Shown here piece by piece: positions 34,526 through 43,501 of a stretch of DNA of 64,000 nucleotides. The stretch is from Actinomycetota bacterium. GTDB lineage: Bacteria > Actinomycetota > Actinomycetes > Actinomycetales > Microbacteriaceae. The translations under genes and the position numbers were made by a program. The DNA is taken from contig JAFDWK010000013.1 of NCBI GenBank assembly GCA_018268515.1, forward strand, positions 1-64,000, given 5' to 3'. Every line of letters starts with the position of its first letter. Within the stretch, counting starts at the first letter, position 1. The notes under the pieces were generated by a model. The model saw only the letters and a list, made by a program, of their open reading frames with translations. It searched no databases and had not been told where the DNA came from.

Positions 34526-34963
34526 TCAGGCCCGGCCGAAGTCCTCGAAGATCAGGGTGGTGCGGGTGGACCGCACGGCGGGGATCGCCTGGATGTCCTC
34601 GAGCACGATGCGGCGGAGGTCGCGCGCATCGCTGGCCCGCACGAGCAGGATCACATCGAAGTCGCCGCCCACGAGCGCCATGTGCTCGACCTCGGGAATG
34701 CGCTGCAGCTGCTCCTGCACCTCCTGCCACGCCGGCTGCTCGAGCGCGAGCATCACGTAGGCCGACGCGTGGTGCCCGAGGAGCACGGGATCCGTGCGGA
34801 CCGTGTACCCGGTGATCACCCCGGCATCGGTCAGCCTCTTGATGCGCGCGTGCGCCCCCGCGCGCGAGATGTGCACGGTCTCGGCGATCGCCGTCATGGA
34901 CACGCGCGCGTCGCGGCGCAGTGCGTCGAGGATCGCCCGGTCGATGTCGTCCAGCTCCGCCAT
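34526..34963 (-). CDS. Lrp/AsnC-family regulator, probable BkdR
   Basis: 145-aa protein: helix-turn-helix (ELDDIDRAILDALRRDARVSMTAIAETVHISRAGAHARIKRL) and C-terminal RAM effector domain (VMLALEQPAWQEVQEQLQRIPEVEHMALVGGDFDVILLV). ATG 34963 has GGAAGG upstream. It is divergent from the branched-chain oxoacid dehydrogenase operon, the same pairing as BkdR and bkd in pseudomonads, so it probably activates that operon in response to branched-chain amino acids. Confidence 0.88.
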   Translation of the reverse strand: MAELDDIDRAILDALRRDARVSMTAIAETVHISRAGAHARIKRLTDAGVITGYTVRTDPVLLGHHASAYVMLALEQPAWQEVQEQLQRIPEVEHMALVGGDFDVILLVRASDARDLRRIVLEDIQAIPAVRSTRTTLIFEDFGRA

Positions 34964-35114
34964 ACACGTGCCTTCCCGTTCGCGAATCACTGACACTCTG
35001 CATCATTCTGACGCGCATGCTCTGCAATCGTCCAGATCTGCACCGATCTCATTGGACGACTGCGCGCCAAGACGCACACTGGAGGCATCACGTTCGGCAA
35101 GGAAGGCGGACCCG

Positions 35115-36293
35115 ATGCAGCACACGATGCCTGCCGCGAGCCCCGCGGAGCCTGCCGCGAGCCCCGCGGATCATGCGGATCCCCGGGATCTGCTCCCCCG
35201 CGACGAGCCGGTGCGGCTCATCGACGAGACCGGATCCGCGCACGTCGACGACGGCTACCCGATGCCCGACGACGACCTGCTCGCCCGCGCCTACCGCGGG
35301 CTCGTCGAGGGGCGCCGGATCAACGATCAGGCCAACGCCCTCGTCCGCCAGGGCCGCCTCGCCGTCTACCCCTCCTCGCACGGCCAGGAGGCGTGTCAGA
35401 TCGCGGCCGCACTCGTGCTCGGCGCACAGGACTGGCTGTTCCCGACGTACCGCGACTCGGTCTCGGTGATCGCCCGGGGCGTGTCCCCCGCCGACGCCAT
35501 GGTGCTGCTGAAGGGCGACTGGCACTCCGGATACGACCCGCACGAGCACCATGTCGCGCCGCAGACCACGCCGCTCGCGACGCAGCTGCTGCACGCGGTC
35601 GGCTTCGCACAGGCCGCGAAGCACCGCGGCGAGGACACGGTGGTGCTCGCGATGTGCGGCGACGGGTCCACGAGCGAGGGCGACTTCCACGAGGCGCTGA
35701 ACTTCGCCGCCGTGTTCCACCTGCCCGTCGTCTTCTTCGTGCAGAACAACGAGTTCGCGATCTCGGTGCCGCTGAGCCGGCAGACCGCCGCCGAATCGCT
35801 CGCGCACAAGGCGATCGGCTACGGCATGCCCGGCCGGCGCGTGGACGGCAACGATGCGGCCGCGCTCCTCGCCGTGCTCGGGGAGGCCGTGGGCCGGGCG
35901 CGTGCCGGCGGCGGCCCGACCCTCGTCGAGGCGCACACCTATCGGATGCAGGCGCACACGAACGCCGACGACGACACCCGCTACCGCGAGCGCGCCGAGG
36001 TGCAGGCCTGGGTCGCGAAGGATCCGCTGATGCGGCTGCGCGCACATCTCACCGCGCGAGGGCTGCTCGACGATGCGCGGGAGCAGGAGCTCGCGGACGG
36101 GGCCGAGACGATCGCAGCGGCCCTGCGCGAAGCGCTCAACGCCGACACCGACCTCGACCCCGAAGACCTGTTCCGGTTCGTGCGCAGCACCCGATCGCCG
36201 CAGCTGCAGGAGCAGTGGCACCAGCTGCGGGACGAGCGGGAGCGCGCCGGATCCGCTCACGAAGCGTCCGCCGCCGAAGGAGGCATCCGATGA
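35115..36293 (+). CDS. bkdA: 2-oxoacid dehydrogenase E1 component alpha subunit (branched-chain type)
   Basis: 392-aa thiamine-diphosphate subunit. The ThDP/Mg motif is GDGSTSEGDFHEALNFAAVF..VVFFVQNNEFAI, preceded by FPTYRDSVSVIARG and followed by the phosphorylation-loop-like YRMQAHTNADDDTRYR. Family length is normal apart from an N-terminal Ala/Pro-rich extension containing a short tandem repeat (ASPAEPAASPA). ATG 35115 sits behind GGAAGG. It catalyses decarboxylation of branched-chain 2-oxoacids together with E1beta. Its stop overlaps the E1beta ATG. Confidence 0.9.
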   Translation: MQHTMPAASPAEPAASPADHADPRDLLPRDEPVRLIDETGSAHVDDGYPMPDDDLLARAYRGLVEGRRINDQANALVRQGRLAVYPSSHGQEACQIAAALVLGAQDWLFPTYRDSVSVIARGVSPADAMVLLKGDWHSGYDPHEHHVAPQTTPLATQLLHAVGFAQAAKHRGEDTVVLAMCGDGSTSEGDFHEALNFAAVFHLPVVFFVQNNEFAISVPLSRQTAAESLAHKAIGYGMPGRRVDGNDAAALLAVLGEAVGRARAGGGPTLVEAHTYRMQAHTNADDDTRYRERAEVQAWVAKDPLMRLRAHLTARGLLDDAREQELADGAETIAAALREALNADTDLDPEDLFRFVRSTRSPQLQEQWHQLRDERERAGSAHEASAAEGGIR

Positions 36294-37348
36294 CCATCGC
36301 ACATGAGGACGTCCGCGTGGACGTCGACCGCTCCGAGGCGCGCACCACTCCGACCGTGCAGACCATGACGATGGCGGCCGCGCTCAACCGCGCCCTCGCC
36401 GACGCGATCGAGGCGGATCCGGAGGTCGTCCTCTTCGGTGAGGACGTGGGCGCCCTCGGCGGCGTCTTCCGGATCACCGACGGCCTCACCGAGCGCTACG
36501 GAGAGGACCGCTGCTTCGACACCCCGCTCGCCGAGTCCGGCATCGTCGGCACCGCCGTCGGCATGGCCATGAACGGCATGCGCCCCGTGGTCGAGCTGCA
36601 GTTCGACGCCTTCGCGCTGCCCGCGTTCGAGCAGGTGGTCAGCCACGTCGCCAAGATGGCCAACCGCACCCGCCGCACCGTGCCGATGCCGATGGTGATC
36701 CGCATTCCCACCGGCGGCGGCATCGGCGGCGTCGAGCACCACTGCGACTCCTCCGAGGCGTACTACGCGCACACGCCCGGCCTGACGGTGGTGTGCCCGT
36801 CGACCCCGCAGGACGCGTACTCGCTGCTGCGCGCCGCGATCGCGTCGCCGGATCCGGTGATCTTCCTCGAGCCGAAGAAGCTGTACTGGACCAAGGGCGA
36901 GGTCGACACCTCTGTGGTCGGGGAGATCGGATCCGCCCGCATCGCCCGCGCGGGCACCGACGTGACGCTCATCTCCTACGGTTCCTCGGTGGCGACCTGC
37001 CTCGAGGCGGCCGAGATCGCGGACGCCGAGGGCCGCAGCGTGCAGGTCATCGACGTGCGCACGCTCACGCCGATCGACGACGCCACCATCACCGCCGCGG
37101 TGCGCGCGACCGGCCGCGCCGTGGTCGTCGCCGAGGCGCCGGGCTATGCGAGCGTGGCCAGCGAGATCCAGTCCCGGGTGTTCGAGCGCTGCTTCGAGTT
37201 CCTCGAGGCGCCGGTGCGCAAGGTCACCGGCTTCGACACCCCGTTCGCCCCGCCGAAGTTCGAGCACTGGTACCTGCCCGACGCCGACCGCGTGCTCGAC
37301 GCGATCGACACGCTGCACTGGCTCGACGAGCACGGAGAAGAAGCATGA
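36290..37348 (+). CDS. bkdB: 2-oxoacid dehydrogenase E1 component beta subunit
   Basis: 352-aa transketolase-pyrimidine-domain subunit (ALADAIEADPEVVLFGEDVGALGGVFRIT, with the conserved Glu; AESGIVGTAVGMAMNGMRPVVELQF; VRIPTGG..) and C-terminal transketolase domain (ARAGTDVTLISYGSSV). Forms the alpha2beta2 E1 with the preceding gene, overlapping it and the following E2 by 4 nt each (ATGA). The EPKKLYW segment is typical of branched-chain rather than pyruvate E1beta. Confidence 0.92.
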   Translation: MTIAHEDVRVDVDRSEARTTPTVQTMTMAAALNRALADAIEADPEVVLFGEDVGALGGVFRITDGLTERYGEDRCFDTPLAESGIVGTAVGMAMNGMRPVVELQFDAFALPAFEQVVSHVAKMANRTRRTVPMPMVIRIPTGGGIGGVEHHCDSSEAYYAHTPGLTVVCPSTPQDAYSLLRAAIASPDPVIFLEPKKLYWTKGEVDTSVVGEIGSARIARAGTDVTLISYGSSVATCLEAAEIADAEGRSVQVIDVRTLTPIDDATITAAVRATGRAVVVAEAPGYASVASEIQSRVFERCFEFLEAPVRKVTGFDTPFAPPKFEHWYLPDADRVLDAIDTLHWLDEHGEEA

Positions 37349-38985
37349 GCGTTCGCGAGACGTCGGGGACCGTCGCCGCGTCGACGAAGGTGTTCCGCCT
37401 GCCGGATCTCGGTGAGGGCCTCACCGAGGCCGGGCTCGTGCAGTGGCTCGTGCAGGTCGGCGACACCATCCGCACCGACCAGCCCATCGCCGAGGTCGAG
37501 ACGGCGAAGAGCGTGGTCGAGCTGCCGTCGCCGTTCGCGGGCGTGGTCCTCGCGCTGCACGGCGAGCCCGGCGAGACGATCGACGTCGGCGCGCCGGTGC
37601 TCGAGGTCGCGGATCCCGAGGGCGTCGCGGCTACGGCCGTCGGCTCCGGCGACGTCGAGAAGGAGGCGTACCGTGCCGAGGAGCGCGCCGGATCCGGTTC
37701 CGGAAACGTGCTGATCGGCTACGGGACCACAGAAAGAGCCGGCTCTGGTCGCCGCCGCGCCCGCCGCACGGCCGGTCCCGTGCGGGGCCAGGGCGGTCCC
37801 GCCGGGCGTCCGAATGACATGCCCGCAACAGACCGGTTCCCGAGCGAGCACAGCGAGACGAAGGACACCCCCACGCCCGCAACGGACCGGTTCCCGAGCG
37901 AGCACAGCGAGACGAAGGACACCCCCTCGCCCGCGGACGACCGGTTCCTGAGCGAGCGCAGCGAGACGAAGGGCGCCCCCTCGCTCCGCCCCGTCGCGGT
38001 GCGCTCACCGCTCGTGCGCCGACTCGCGCGCGACCTCGGTGTCGACGTGCGGCGGATCGCCCCCACCGGATCCGACGGTGCCCTCACCCGTGCCGACGTG
38101 CTGCGCGCCGCCGTGGACCAGGCCGTCGACGGGATGTCCCTGCACGCGCTCAGTGCACCGGCCGCCCCGGCGACACCCGCTGCCGCCGAGGGCGCCCCTT
38201 CCACTCCGCTCGCTGGTCGCGAATTGCGCTCTGCCGCGCCCGATGACGACATTTTGCGACCAGCGAGCAGTGAGAGCGTCGACGGTCTCGCGGTCACCTC
38301 CCGCGAACGGATGTCGCCGCTGCGCAAGGCGGTGAGCGCCAGGCTCAGCCGCAGCAGGGCCGAGATCCCCGAGGCGACGGTCTGGGTCGACGTCGACGTG
38401 ACCGAGCTCTGGACGCTGCGCGCCGCGATGGCGCCCGAGGGCGGCCGGGCCCCGTCACTCACCGCGCTCGTGGCCCGGTTCGTGCTGATCGCGCTCGCCG
38501 AGCACCCGCTGCTGGCCTCGCGCCTCAGTGACGATGCGAGCGAGATCCTCTCGTTCGACGGCATCAACCTCGGCATCGCGGCGGATACCGCGCGCGGCCT
38601 CATGGTGCCGGTGATCCCACGGGCGCACGAGCTGAACGTCGACGAGCTCGACGCCGCGCTGCGCGAACTCGCGGCGACCGCGCGTGCGGGATCCATGTCT
38701 CCCGAGCGGCTGCGCGGATCGACCTTCACGCTGAACAACTACGGTGGCCTGGGCGTGGACGGATCCGCCGCGATCATCAACCACCCCGACGTCGCGATCC
38801 TCGGCATCGGCCGGATGATCGAGCGCGCGTGGGTCGTGGACGGTGCGATCGTGCCGCGGCGGATCACGCAGCTCTCCCTCGTGTTCGACCATCGGGTATG
38901 CGACGGCGGTTACGCGGCGTCGTTCCTGCGCCGCGTGATGGAGCTGCTCGAGCACCCTGCACGGGCGTTCGGCCGGGTGCGCTGA
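37345..38985 (+). CDS. bkdC: Dihydrolipoyl acyltransferase E2 with repeat-expanded linker
   Basis: 546-aa E2. Residues 15-90: one lipoyl domain with Lys55 (VETAKSVVEL). Residues 215-250: peripheral subunit-binding domain (VRSPLVRRLARDLGVDVRRIAPTG). Residues 315-546: catalytic domain with His516 and Asp520 in FDHRVCDGGY. It transfers the branched acyl group to CoA in the E1/E2/E3 complex; no E3 gene lies here. The linkers are odd. Residues 160-212 are three 18-aa repeats (DRFPSEHSETKDTP) encoded by a 54-bp tandem repeat of intergenic type, and residues 288-308 are encoded by a perfect 13-bp-stem hairpin. Both look like in-frame invasions tolerated in disordered linkers. Confidence 0.92.
   Translation: MSVRETSGTVAASTKVFRLPDLGEGLTEAGLVQWLVQVGDTIRTDQPIAEVETAKSVVELPSPFAGVVLALHGEPGETIDVGAPVLEVADPEGVAATAVGSGDVEKEAYRAEERAGSGSGNVLIGYGTTERAGSGRRRARRTAGPVRGQGGPAGRPNDMPATDRFPSEHSETKDTPTPATDRFPSEHSETKDTPSPADDRFLSERSETKGAPSLRPVAVRSPLVRRLARDLGVDVRRIAPTGSDGALTRADVLRAAVDQAVDGMSLHALSAPAAPATPAAAEGAPSTPLAGRELRSAAPDDDILRPASSESVDGLAVTSRERMSPLRKAVSARLSRSRAEIPEATVWVDVDVTELWTLRAAMAPEGGRAPSLTALVARFVLIALAEHPLLASRLSDDASEILSFDGINLGIAADTARGLMVPVIPRAHELNVDELDAALRELAATARAGSMSPERLRGSTFTLNNYGGLGVDGSAAIINHPDVAILGIGRMIERAWVVDGAIVPRRITQLSLVFDHRVCDGGYAASFLRRVMELLEHPARAFGRVR
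37822..37980. repeat. Three 54-bp tandem repeats inside the E2 gene
   Basis: Units begin at 37822, 37876 and 37930. Each contains GGTTCCYGAGCGAGC..CAGCGAGACGAAGG, a form of the intergenic GGTYCCTGAGC..GAAGG repeat. The period is a multiple of three, so the frame is kept. Confidence 0.9.
38208..38268. repeat. Long hairpin element inside the E2 gene (H9)
   Basis: Perfect 13-bp arms GCTCGCTGGTCGC (38208-38220) and GCGACCAGCGAGC (38256-38268) with a 35-nt loop, encoding part of the linker before the catalytic domain. Same size class as the intergenic hairpins of this window. Confidence 0.85.
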
Positions 38986-39006
38986 GTCGGATCCGCTCGG
39001 CTCGGC

Positions 39007-41166
39007 TCACCCGCGCAGTGCGAGCACGAACGGGAGCACGTCGGTCGCGCCCGCCTCACGGAGCACGCGCGCCGCGACCGTGAGCGTCCAGCGGCTGTCG
39101 GCCTGATCGTCGACGAGGAGCACCGGTCCCGCCGGCACGTCGAGCCCCGCGGCGGTGACGCGGTCCCAGAGACCGGCGAGGCGGAAGGCGCTGTTCCCGC
39201 CCGGCTGCCCGGTGGGTCCGCCGCCCGCGAATCCGAGCTCGCCGAGATACGGCAGCCGCCCGATCTCGGCGATCCCCTGAGCAAGGGATGAGATGAGCAG
39301 CGGCCGTGATCGCGACGGCATCGACAGGACGGCGACGGGACGCTCGGCCCAGCCCCACCCGGCGAGCACTCGCACGCACGCATCGCGCACCCGCGGCGGC
39401 ACCGGCTGGTCCGCGGCACCCGCCGCGAAGATCTCACGCAGTGCACCGCCCCAGCCGAGATCCGTGAGACGCGCGAGCGCGCGGCCTTCCCCGGCCTGCT
39501 CGTCGGAGGGGATGCGCCCCTTGACGGGCACGCCGAGCCGGTCCGCGCCCGTCGGCCACTGCCGGCGCGGCTCGATCGGGACCCCGACCCTGTCGAGCGA
39601 CGCCGAGGCGGCGGCGCTCGCGGCGGATCCGACCTCGGCCGGGAACCAGACGCCGGCGCAGTTGTCGCACCGCCCGCACGGAGCAGCGGTGTCGTCGTCC
39701 AGGGAGCGCTGCAGGAACTCCATCCGGCAGGCGCCGCTGCGCTCGTAGTCGATCATGTGCTGCTGCTCGGCGAGCCGCTCCGCCGCGATGCGCTGGTAGC
39801 GCTCCGCGTCGTAGGCCCAGGGTTCGCCCGTGGCGACCCAGCCACCCTGCACGCGGCGCACGGCCCCGTCGACGTCGAGCACTTTGAGCAGCAGCTCGAG
39901 CGGCGTGCGCCGGATGTCGACCATGGCCTCGAGCACGGGCGTCGAGACGGGCTGATCGCCGAGTGCCGCGATGACCCGCTCCGCGCGTTCGCGGTCGGGC
40001 ATCGACGCCGTCGCGAAGTAGTGCCAGATGTCGCGGTCCTCCGCGCCGGGCAGCAGCAGCACGTCCGCGCTCTCGCTCGCCCGGCCCGCGCGCCCCACCT
40101 GCTGGTAGTACGCGACGGGCGACGACGGCGCGCCCAGGTGCAGCACGAAGCCGAGATCCGGCTTGTCGAAGCCCATCCCGAGCGCGCTCGTGGCGACCAG
40201 CGCCTTCACCTCGTTGCGCTTGAGCATGCCCTCCGACTCCGCGCGCTCGTCGGCGTCGGTCTGCCCGGTGTAGGCGCGCACGTCGTGCCCGCGGTCGCGC
40301 AGCAGCCGCGCCGTGTCGACCGCCGCCGCGACGGTGAGCGTGTAGATGATGCCGGATCCGGGCAGCTCCTCGAGGTGGCTGAGCAGCCAGGCCAGCCGGC
40401 TCGCCGAGTCGGGCAGGCGCAGCACGCCCAGCCGCAGGGAGGATCGTGCGAGCGGACCCCGGATCGTGAGCACCGGGGATCCGCCGCCCTCGTCCGCGGA
40501 TCCGGTTCCGGATCCGGATCCGGATCCGGTTTCACCGAGTGCGCCGAGCTGCTCGGCGACGTCGGCGACGACCCGGCTGTTCGCGGTCGCGGTCGTGGCG
40601 AGCACCGGCACGTCGGCGGGCATCTGCGCGATGAGCTCGCGCAGCCGCCGGTAGTCGGGGCGGAAGTCGTGCCCCCAGTCGCTGATGCAGTGCGCCTCGT
40701 CGACCACGAGCATGCCGATGCGACGCACGAGCGCGGGCAGGCGCTCCTCGCGGAAGGATGGGTTGTTCAGCCGTTCCGGTGAGACCAGGAGCACATCGAC
40801 CTCGTCGCGGTCCAGCTGCGCGAGCACGTCGGCCCATTCGTGCGCGTTCGTGGAGTTGATCGCCACCGCGCGCACGCCGGCCCGTTCCGCCGCGGCGATC
40901 TGGTCGCGCATGAGAGCCAGCAGCGGCGAGACCAGCACGGTGGGCCCCGCGCCCTGCCGGCGGAGCAGCAGGGTCGCGACGAAGTAGACCGCCGACTTGC
41001 CCCAGCCCGTGCGCTGCACGACGAGCGCCCGGCGCCGCCCCGCGACGAGGGCCTCGATCGCCTCGTACTGCCCGTCGTGGAACTCCGCATCGGCACGTCC
41101 GACCAGCTCGCACAGCGCCGCGAGGGCCTCGTCCCGGATCCCGGCAAGGGCTGCGTTCGAGGTCAT
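39007..41166 (-). CDS. RecQ-family DNA helicase with C-terminal phosphoribosyltransferase-like segment
   Basis: 719-aa SF2 helicase. Motif I is the unusual QRTGWGKS (Lys57), motif II DEAHC at 156-160; later SALGMGFDKPD and QQVGRAGR (motif VI) are intact, and the RecQ zinc Cys cluster reads CRMEFLQRS..CGRCDNC. Residues 211-230 form a Gly-Ser run encoded by GGATCC repeats, an insertion between the helicase lobes. The last ~40 residues (VLLVDDQADSRWTLTVAARVLREAGA) resemble a PRPP-binding motif of type I phosphoribosyltransferases, giving a RecQ-PRTase fusion instead of an HRDC domain. Probable DNA repair role; the role of the PRTase-like part is unknown. Confidence 0.88.
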   Translation of the reverse strand: MTSNAALAGIRDEALAALCELVGRADAEFHDGQYEAIEALVAGRRRALVVQRTGWGKSAVYFVATLLLRRQGAGPTVLVSPLLALMRDQIAAAERAGVRAVAINSTNAHEWADVLAQLDRDEVDVLLVSPERLNNPSFREERLPALVRRIGMLVVDEAHCISDWGHDFRPDYRRLRELIAQMPADVPVLATTATANSRVVADVAEQLGALGETGSGSGSGTGSADEGGGSPVLTIRGPLARSSLRLGVLRLPDSASRLAWLLSHLEELPGSGIIYTLTVAAAVDTARLLRDRGHDVRAYTGQTDADERAESEGMLKRNEVKALVATSALGMGFDKPDLGFVLHLGAPSSPVAYYQQVGRAGRASESADVLLLPGAEDRDIWHYFATASMPDRERAERVIAALGDQPVSTPVLEAMVDIRRTPLELLLKVLDVDGAVRRVQGGWVATGEPWAYDAERYQRIAAERLAEQQHMIDYERSGACRMEFLQRSLDDDTAAPCGRCDNCAGVWFPAEVGSAASAAASASLDRVGVPIEPRRQWPTGADRLGVPVKGRIPSDEQAGEGRALARLTDLGWGGALREIFAAGAADQPVPPRVRDACVRVLAGWGWAERPVAVLSMPSRSRPLLISSLAQGIAEIGRLPYLGELGFAGGGPTGQPGGNSAFRLAGLWDRVTAAGLDVPAGPVLLVDDQADSRWTLTVAARVLREAGATDVLPFVLALRG

Positions 41167-41239
41167 GCCTCTACCCTCTCCCAGAGCGCCGACATCGGTC
41201 GTACCGGACGCCGTATCGAGGAGCAGGATGATGGCGAGA

Positions 41240-41878
41240 TCACCGCCACGACAGCAGGAACCACACCGTCGCGGCGACGTAGCCGACCAGGGTGAGCAGC
41301 GCGTAGCGGCGCGGCGTTCCGACCGGATTTCGCCGCGTGAACCCGAAGAACGAGTTCGCGTTCAGCGCATGCAGCAGGAGTCCGCCGAGGAGCAGGCCGG
41401 GCAGCATCCGCGACGGTGCGACCGCGAGGATCACGACCGCGAAGAACGCGTACTCGACGAGGAAGGCCGTCTTCGGGAGCCGCCAGAGACCGGCGCCCCA
41501 GGTGCGATCGCGCGAGCCGAACCCCAGCACGGGCAGATCGGCCCGGTGCACGACGAGGTCGAGCAACCAGTGCGAGACCGCGGCCAGCCAGAACACGAGC
41601 CCCGCGGACCAGCTCTGGTACAGAGCGGCGAAGACCAGCGCCGGCACCAGGGCGAGCAGATTCGACAGCACCAGGGAATGCGAGAACGGGTACGAATCGA
41701 ACCGCAGCGAACGCTGCAGCGGATCGTCAGGATCGACCGTGACCTTCTCCTTGCCGGCCATCACGAGCACCGGCCAGACGAGGTCGGGCCAGGCGACGCC
41801 GACCGCGACGGCAGGGGCCGGCGTCTCGGGGAACACGGCGAGCAGGACGGCGGCGGCAGCGTAGTGACCGATGTACAC
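41240..41878 (-). CDS. YdjM/DUF457-like membrane-bound metal-dependent hydrolase
   Basis: 212-aa protein with about six membrane segments and conserved polar residues within them: GHYAAAAVL at the start, WPDLVWP, SYPFSHSLVLS, SHWLLDLVVHRADLP and FLVEYAFF. This His/Asp pattern fits the YdjM/DUF457 family of membrane proteins, for which hydrolase activity is predicted but poorly shown. The GTG at 41878 is the only sensible start; GGAGGACGG lies about 14 nt upstream, which is rather far. It runs in the same direction as recQ, 73 bp downstream of its start, and is divergent from the DNA ligase. Confidence 0.65.
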   Translation of the reverse strand: MYIGHYAAAAVLLAVFPETPAPAVAVGVAWPDLVWPVLVMAGKEKVTVDPDDPLQRSLRFDSYPFSHSLVLSNLLALVPALVFAALYQSWSAGLVFWLAAVSHWLLDLVVHRADLPVLGFGSRDRTWGAGLWRLPKTAFLVEYAFFAVVILAVAPSRMLPGLLLGGLLLHALNANSFFGFTRRNPVGTPRRYALLTLVGYVAATVWFLLSWR

Positions 41879-41957
41879 GCTGGCAATGTACCGTCCTCCG
41901 CCATGGTCCGGGATCACGGCGGCACGCGCTGTCCGAGGCCGGTGCGAGAATGCGGAC

Positions 41958-43481
41958 ATGAAGCTCGCAGAGCTCGTCACCACGACGACGGAGGTCGCCG
42001 CGACCTCGTCCCGGCTCGCGAAGATCGATGCCCTCGCCGGGTTGCTGCGCGATGCGGCGCCGGACGAGCTCGCCCCGCTCGTCGGGCTGCTCCTGGCCTC
42101 GCCCCGGCAGGGTCGGCTCGGCGTCGGCTGGCGCGGGATCACGGCGGTCGAGGTGGCGCACGCCGCCCGGCCCGGCCTCACCATCGCCGACGTCGACCGG
42201 GCGCTCGATGAGCTGGCCGCGTCCTCCGGAGCCGGATCCGCCGCCGCACGCACGGCGCTCCTCGAGGGCCTCGCGTCGCGCGCGACTCCGGCCGAATGGG
42301 ACCTCCTCGCCCGAGCGATGCTCGGAGAGCTGCGCACCGGCGCCCTCGCGGGGGTGCTGCTCGATGCGATCGCCCGCGCCTCCGAGCGCTCCCCCGCGGC
42401 GGTGCGGCGAGCGGCGATGCTCTCCGGCGACCTCGGCGCCACGGCGCTGATCGCCCTCACCGGCACCGCGGAGGATCTGGAGGCGGTCGGCCTCGCCGTG
42501 GGGCGCCCCGTGCTTCCCATGCTCGCGGCGAGCGCCGCGACGCCGAGCGCGGCGCTCGAGATCACCGGCGAGGCGTCGGTCGAGTACAAGCTCGACGGCG
42601 CCCGCATCCAGGTGCACCGCCAGGGCGACGAGGTCCGCATCTTCACGCGCAGCCTCGCGGACGTGACGCACCGGCTCCCCGAGATCGTCGAGATCGTGCG
42701 CGCGCTGCCCGCCGACGACCTCATCCTCGACGGCGAGACCCTGTCGCTCGACGAGAACGGCGGGCCGCGCCCCTTCCAGCAGACCATGTCGCGGTTCGGC
42801 GCCGACGCCGCGCGCGAGCTCGTGCTGCGGCCCTGGTTCTTCGATCTGCTGCACGTCGACGGCCGCGACCTGCTCGACGAACCGCTGTCGGTGCGTCTCG
42901 CCGAGCTCGAGCGGGTGGCCGGGGCCTGGCGCATGCCCGGCATCGTCACCGCCGATCCCGGGGCCGCCGAGCGCCTGTCCCTCCAGGCGCTCGGCGCGGG
43001 GCACGAGGGGGTGGTGGTCAAGGCGATCGGATCGGCCTACGCCGCCGGCCGCCGCGGCAAGTCCTGGGTGAAGGTCAAGCCCGTGCTGACGTACGACCTC
43101 GTCGTGCTCGGCGCGGAATGGGGATCCGGTCGCCGTCGCGGATGGCTCTCCAACCTGCACCTCGGCGCCCGGGATCCGCAGGGCGAGTTCGGCGAACCGG
43201 GAGGGTTCGTCATGGTCGGCAAGACCTTCAAGGGCCTCACCGACGAGTTGCTGCGCTGGCAGACCGAGACCTTCCCCGGGTACGAGACGCGACGCACGGA
43301 CGCTGCCGTGTTCCTGCGCCCCGAGATCGTGGTCGAGATCGCGATCGACGGGGTGCAGCACTCCCCGCACTATCCCGGCGGCATTGCGCTGCGCTTCGCC
43401 CGTGTCAAGCACTACCGTCCCGACAAGACCGCCGCCGACGCGGACACGATCCAGACCCTGCGCGCGCTGCTGCGGGAGTGA
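41958..43481 (+). CDS. lig: ATP-dependent DNA ligase (LigB-like)
   Basis: 507-aa ligase. N-terminal all-helical DNA-binding domain (1-195), adenylation domain with nucleotidyl-lysine motif I EYKLDGARIQVH, motif III-like EIVRALPADDLILDGE, motif V WVKVKP, then an OB fold (TYDLVVLGAEWGSGRRRGWLSNLHLGA). The layout matches the archaeal/mycobacterial LigB type, an accessory ligase beside NAD-dependent LigA. GAGAAT lies 6 nt before ATG 41958, so the transcript is probably leaderless. Adjacent to a RecQ gene, though the two are not in one operon. Confidence 0.9.
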   Translation: MKLAELVTTTTEVAATSSRLAKIDALAGLLRDAAPDELAPLVGLLLASPRQGRLGVGWRGITAVEVAHAARPGLTIADVDRALDELAASSGAGSAAARTALLEGLASRATPAEWDLLARAMLGELRTGALAGVLLDAIARASERSPAAVRRAAMLSGDLGATALIALTGTAEDLEAVGLAVGRPVLPMLAASAATPSAALEITGEASVEYKLDGARIQVHRQGDEVRIFTRSLADVTHRLPEIVEIVRALPADDLILDGETLSLDENGGPRPFQQTMSRFGADAARELVLRPWFFDLLHVDGRDLLDEPLSVRLAELERVAGAWRMPGIVTADPGAAERLSLQALGAGHEGVVVKAIGSAYAAGRRGKSWVKVKPVLTYDLVVLGAEWGSGRRRGWLSNLHLGARDPQGEFGEPGGFVMVGKTFKGLTDELLRWQTETFPGYETRRTDAAVFLRPEIVVEIAIDGVQHSPHYPGGIALRFARVKHYRPDKTAADADTIQTLRALLRE

Positions 43482-43501
43482 GGCTTCAGGTCGGGGCGCG
43501 G

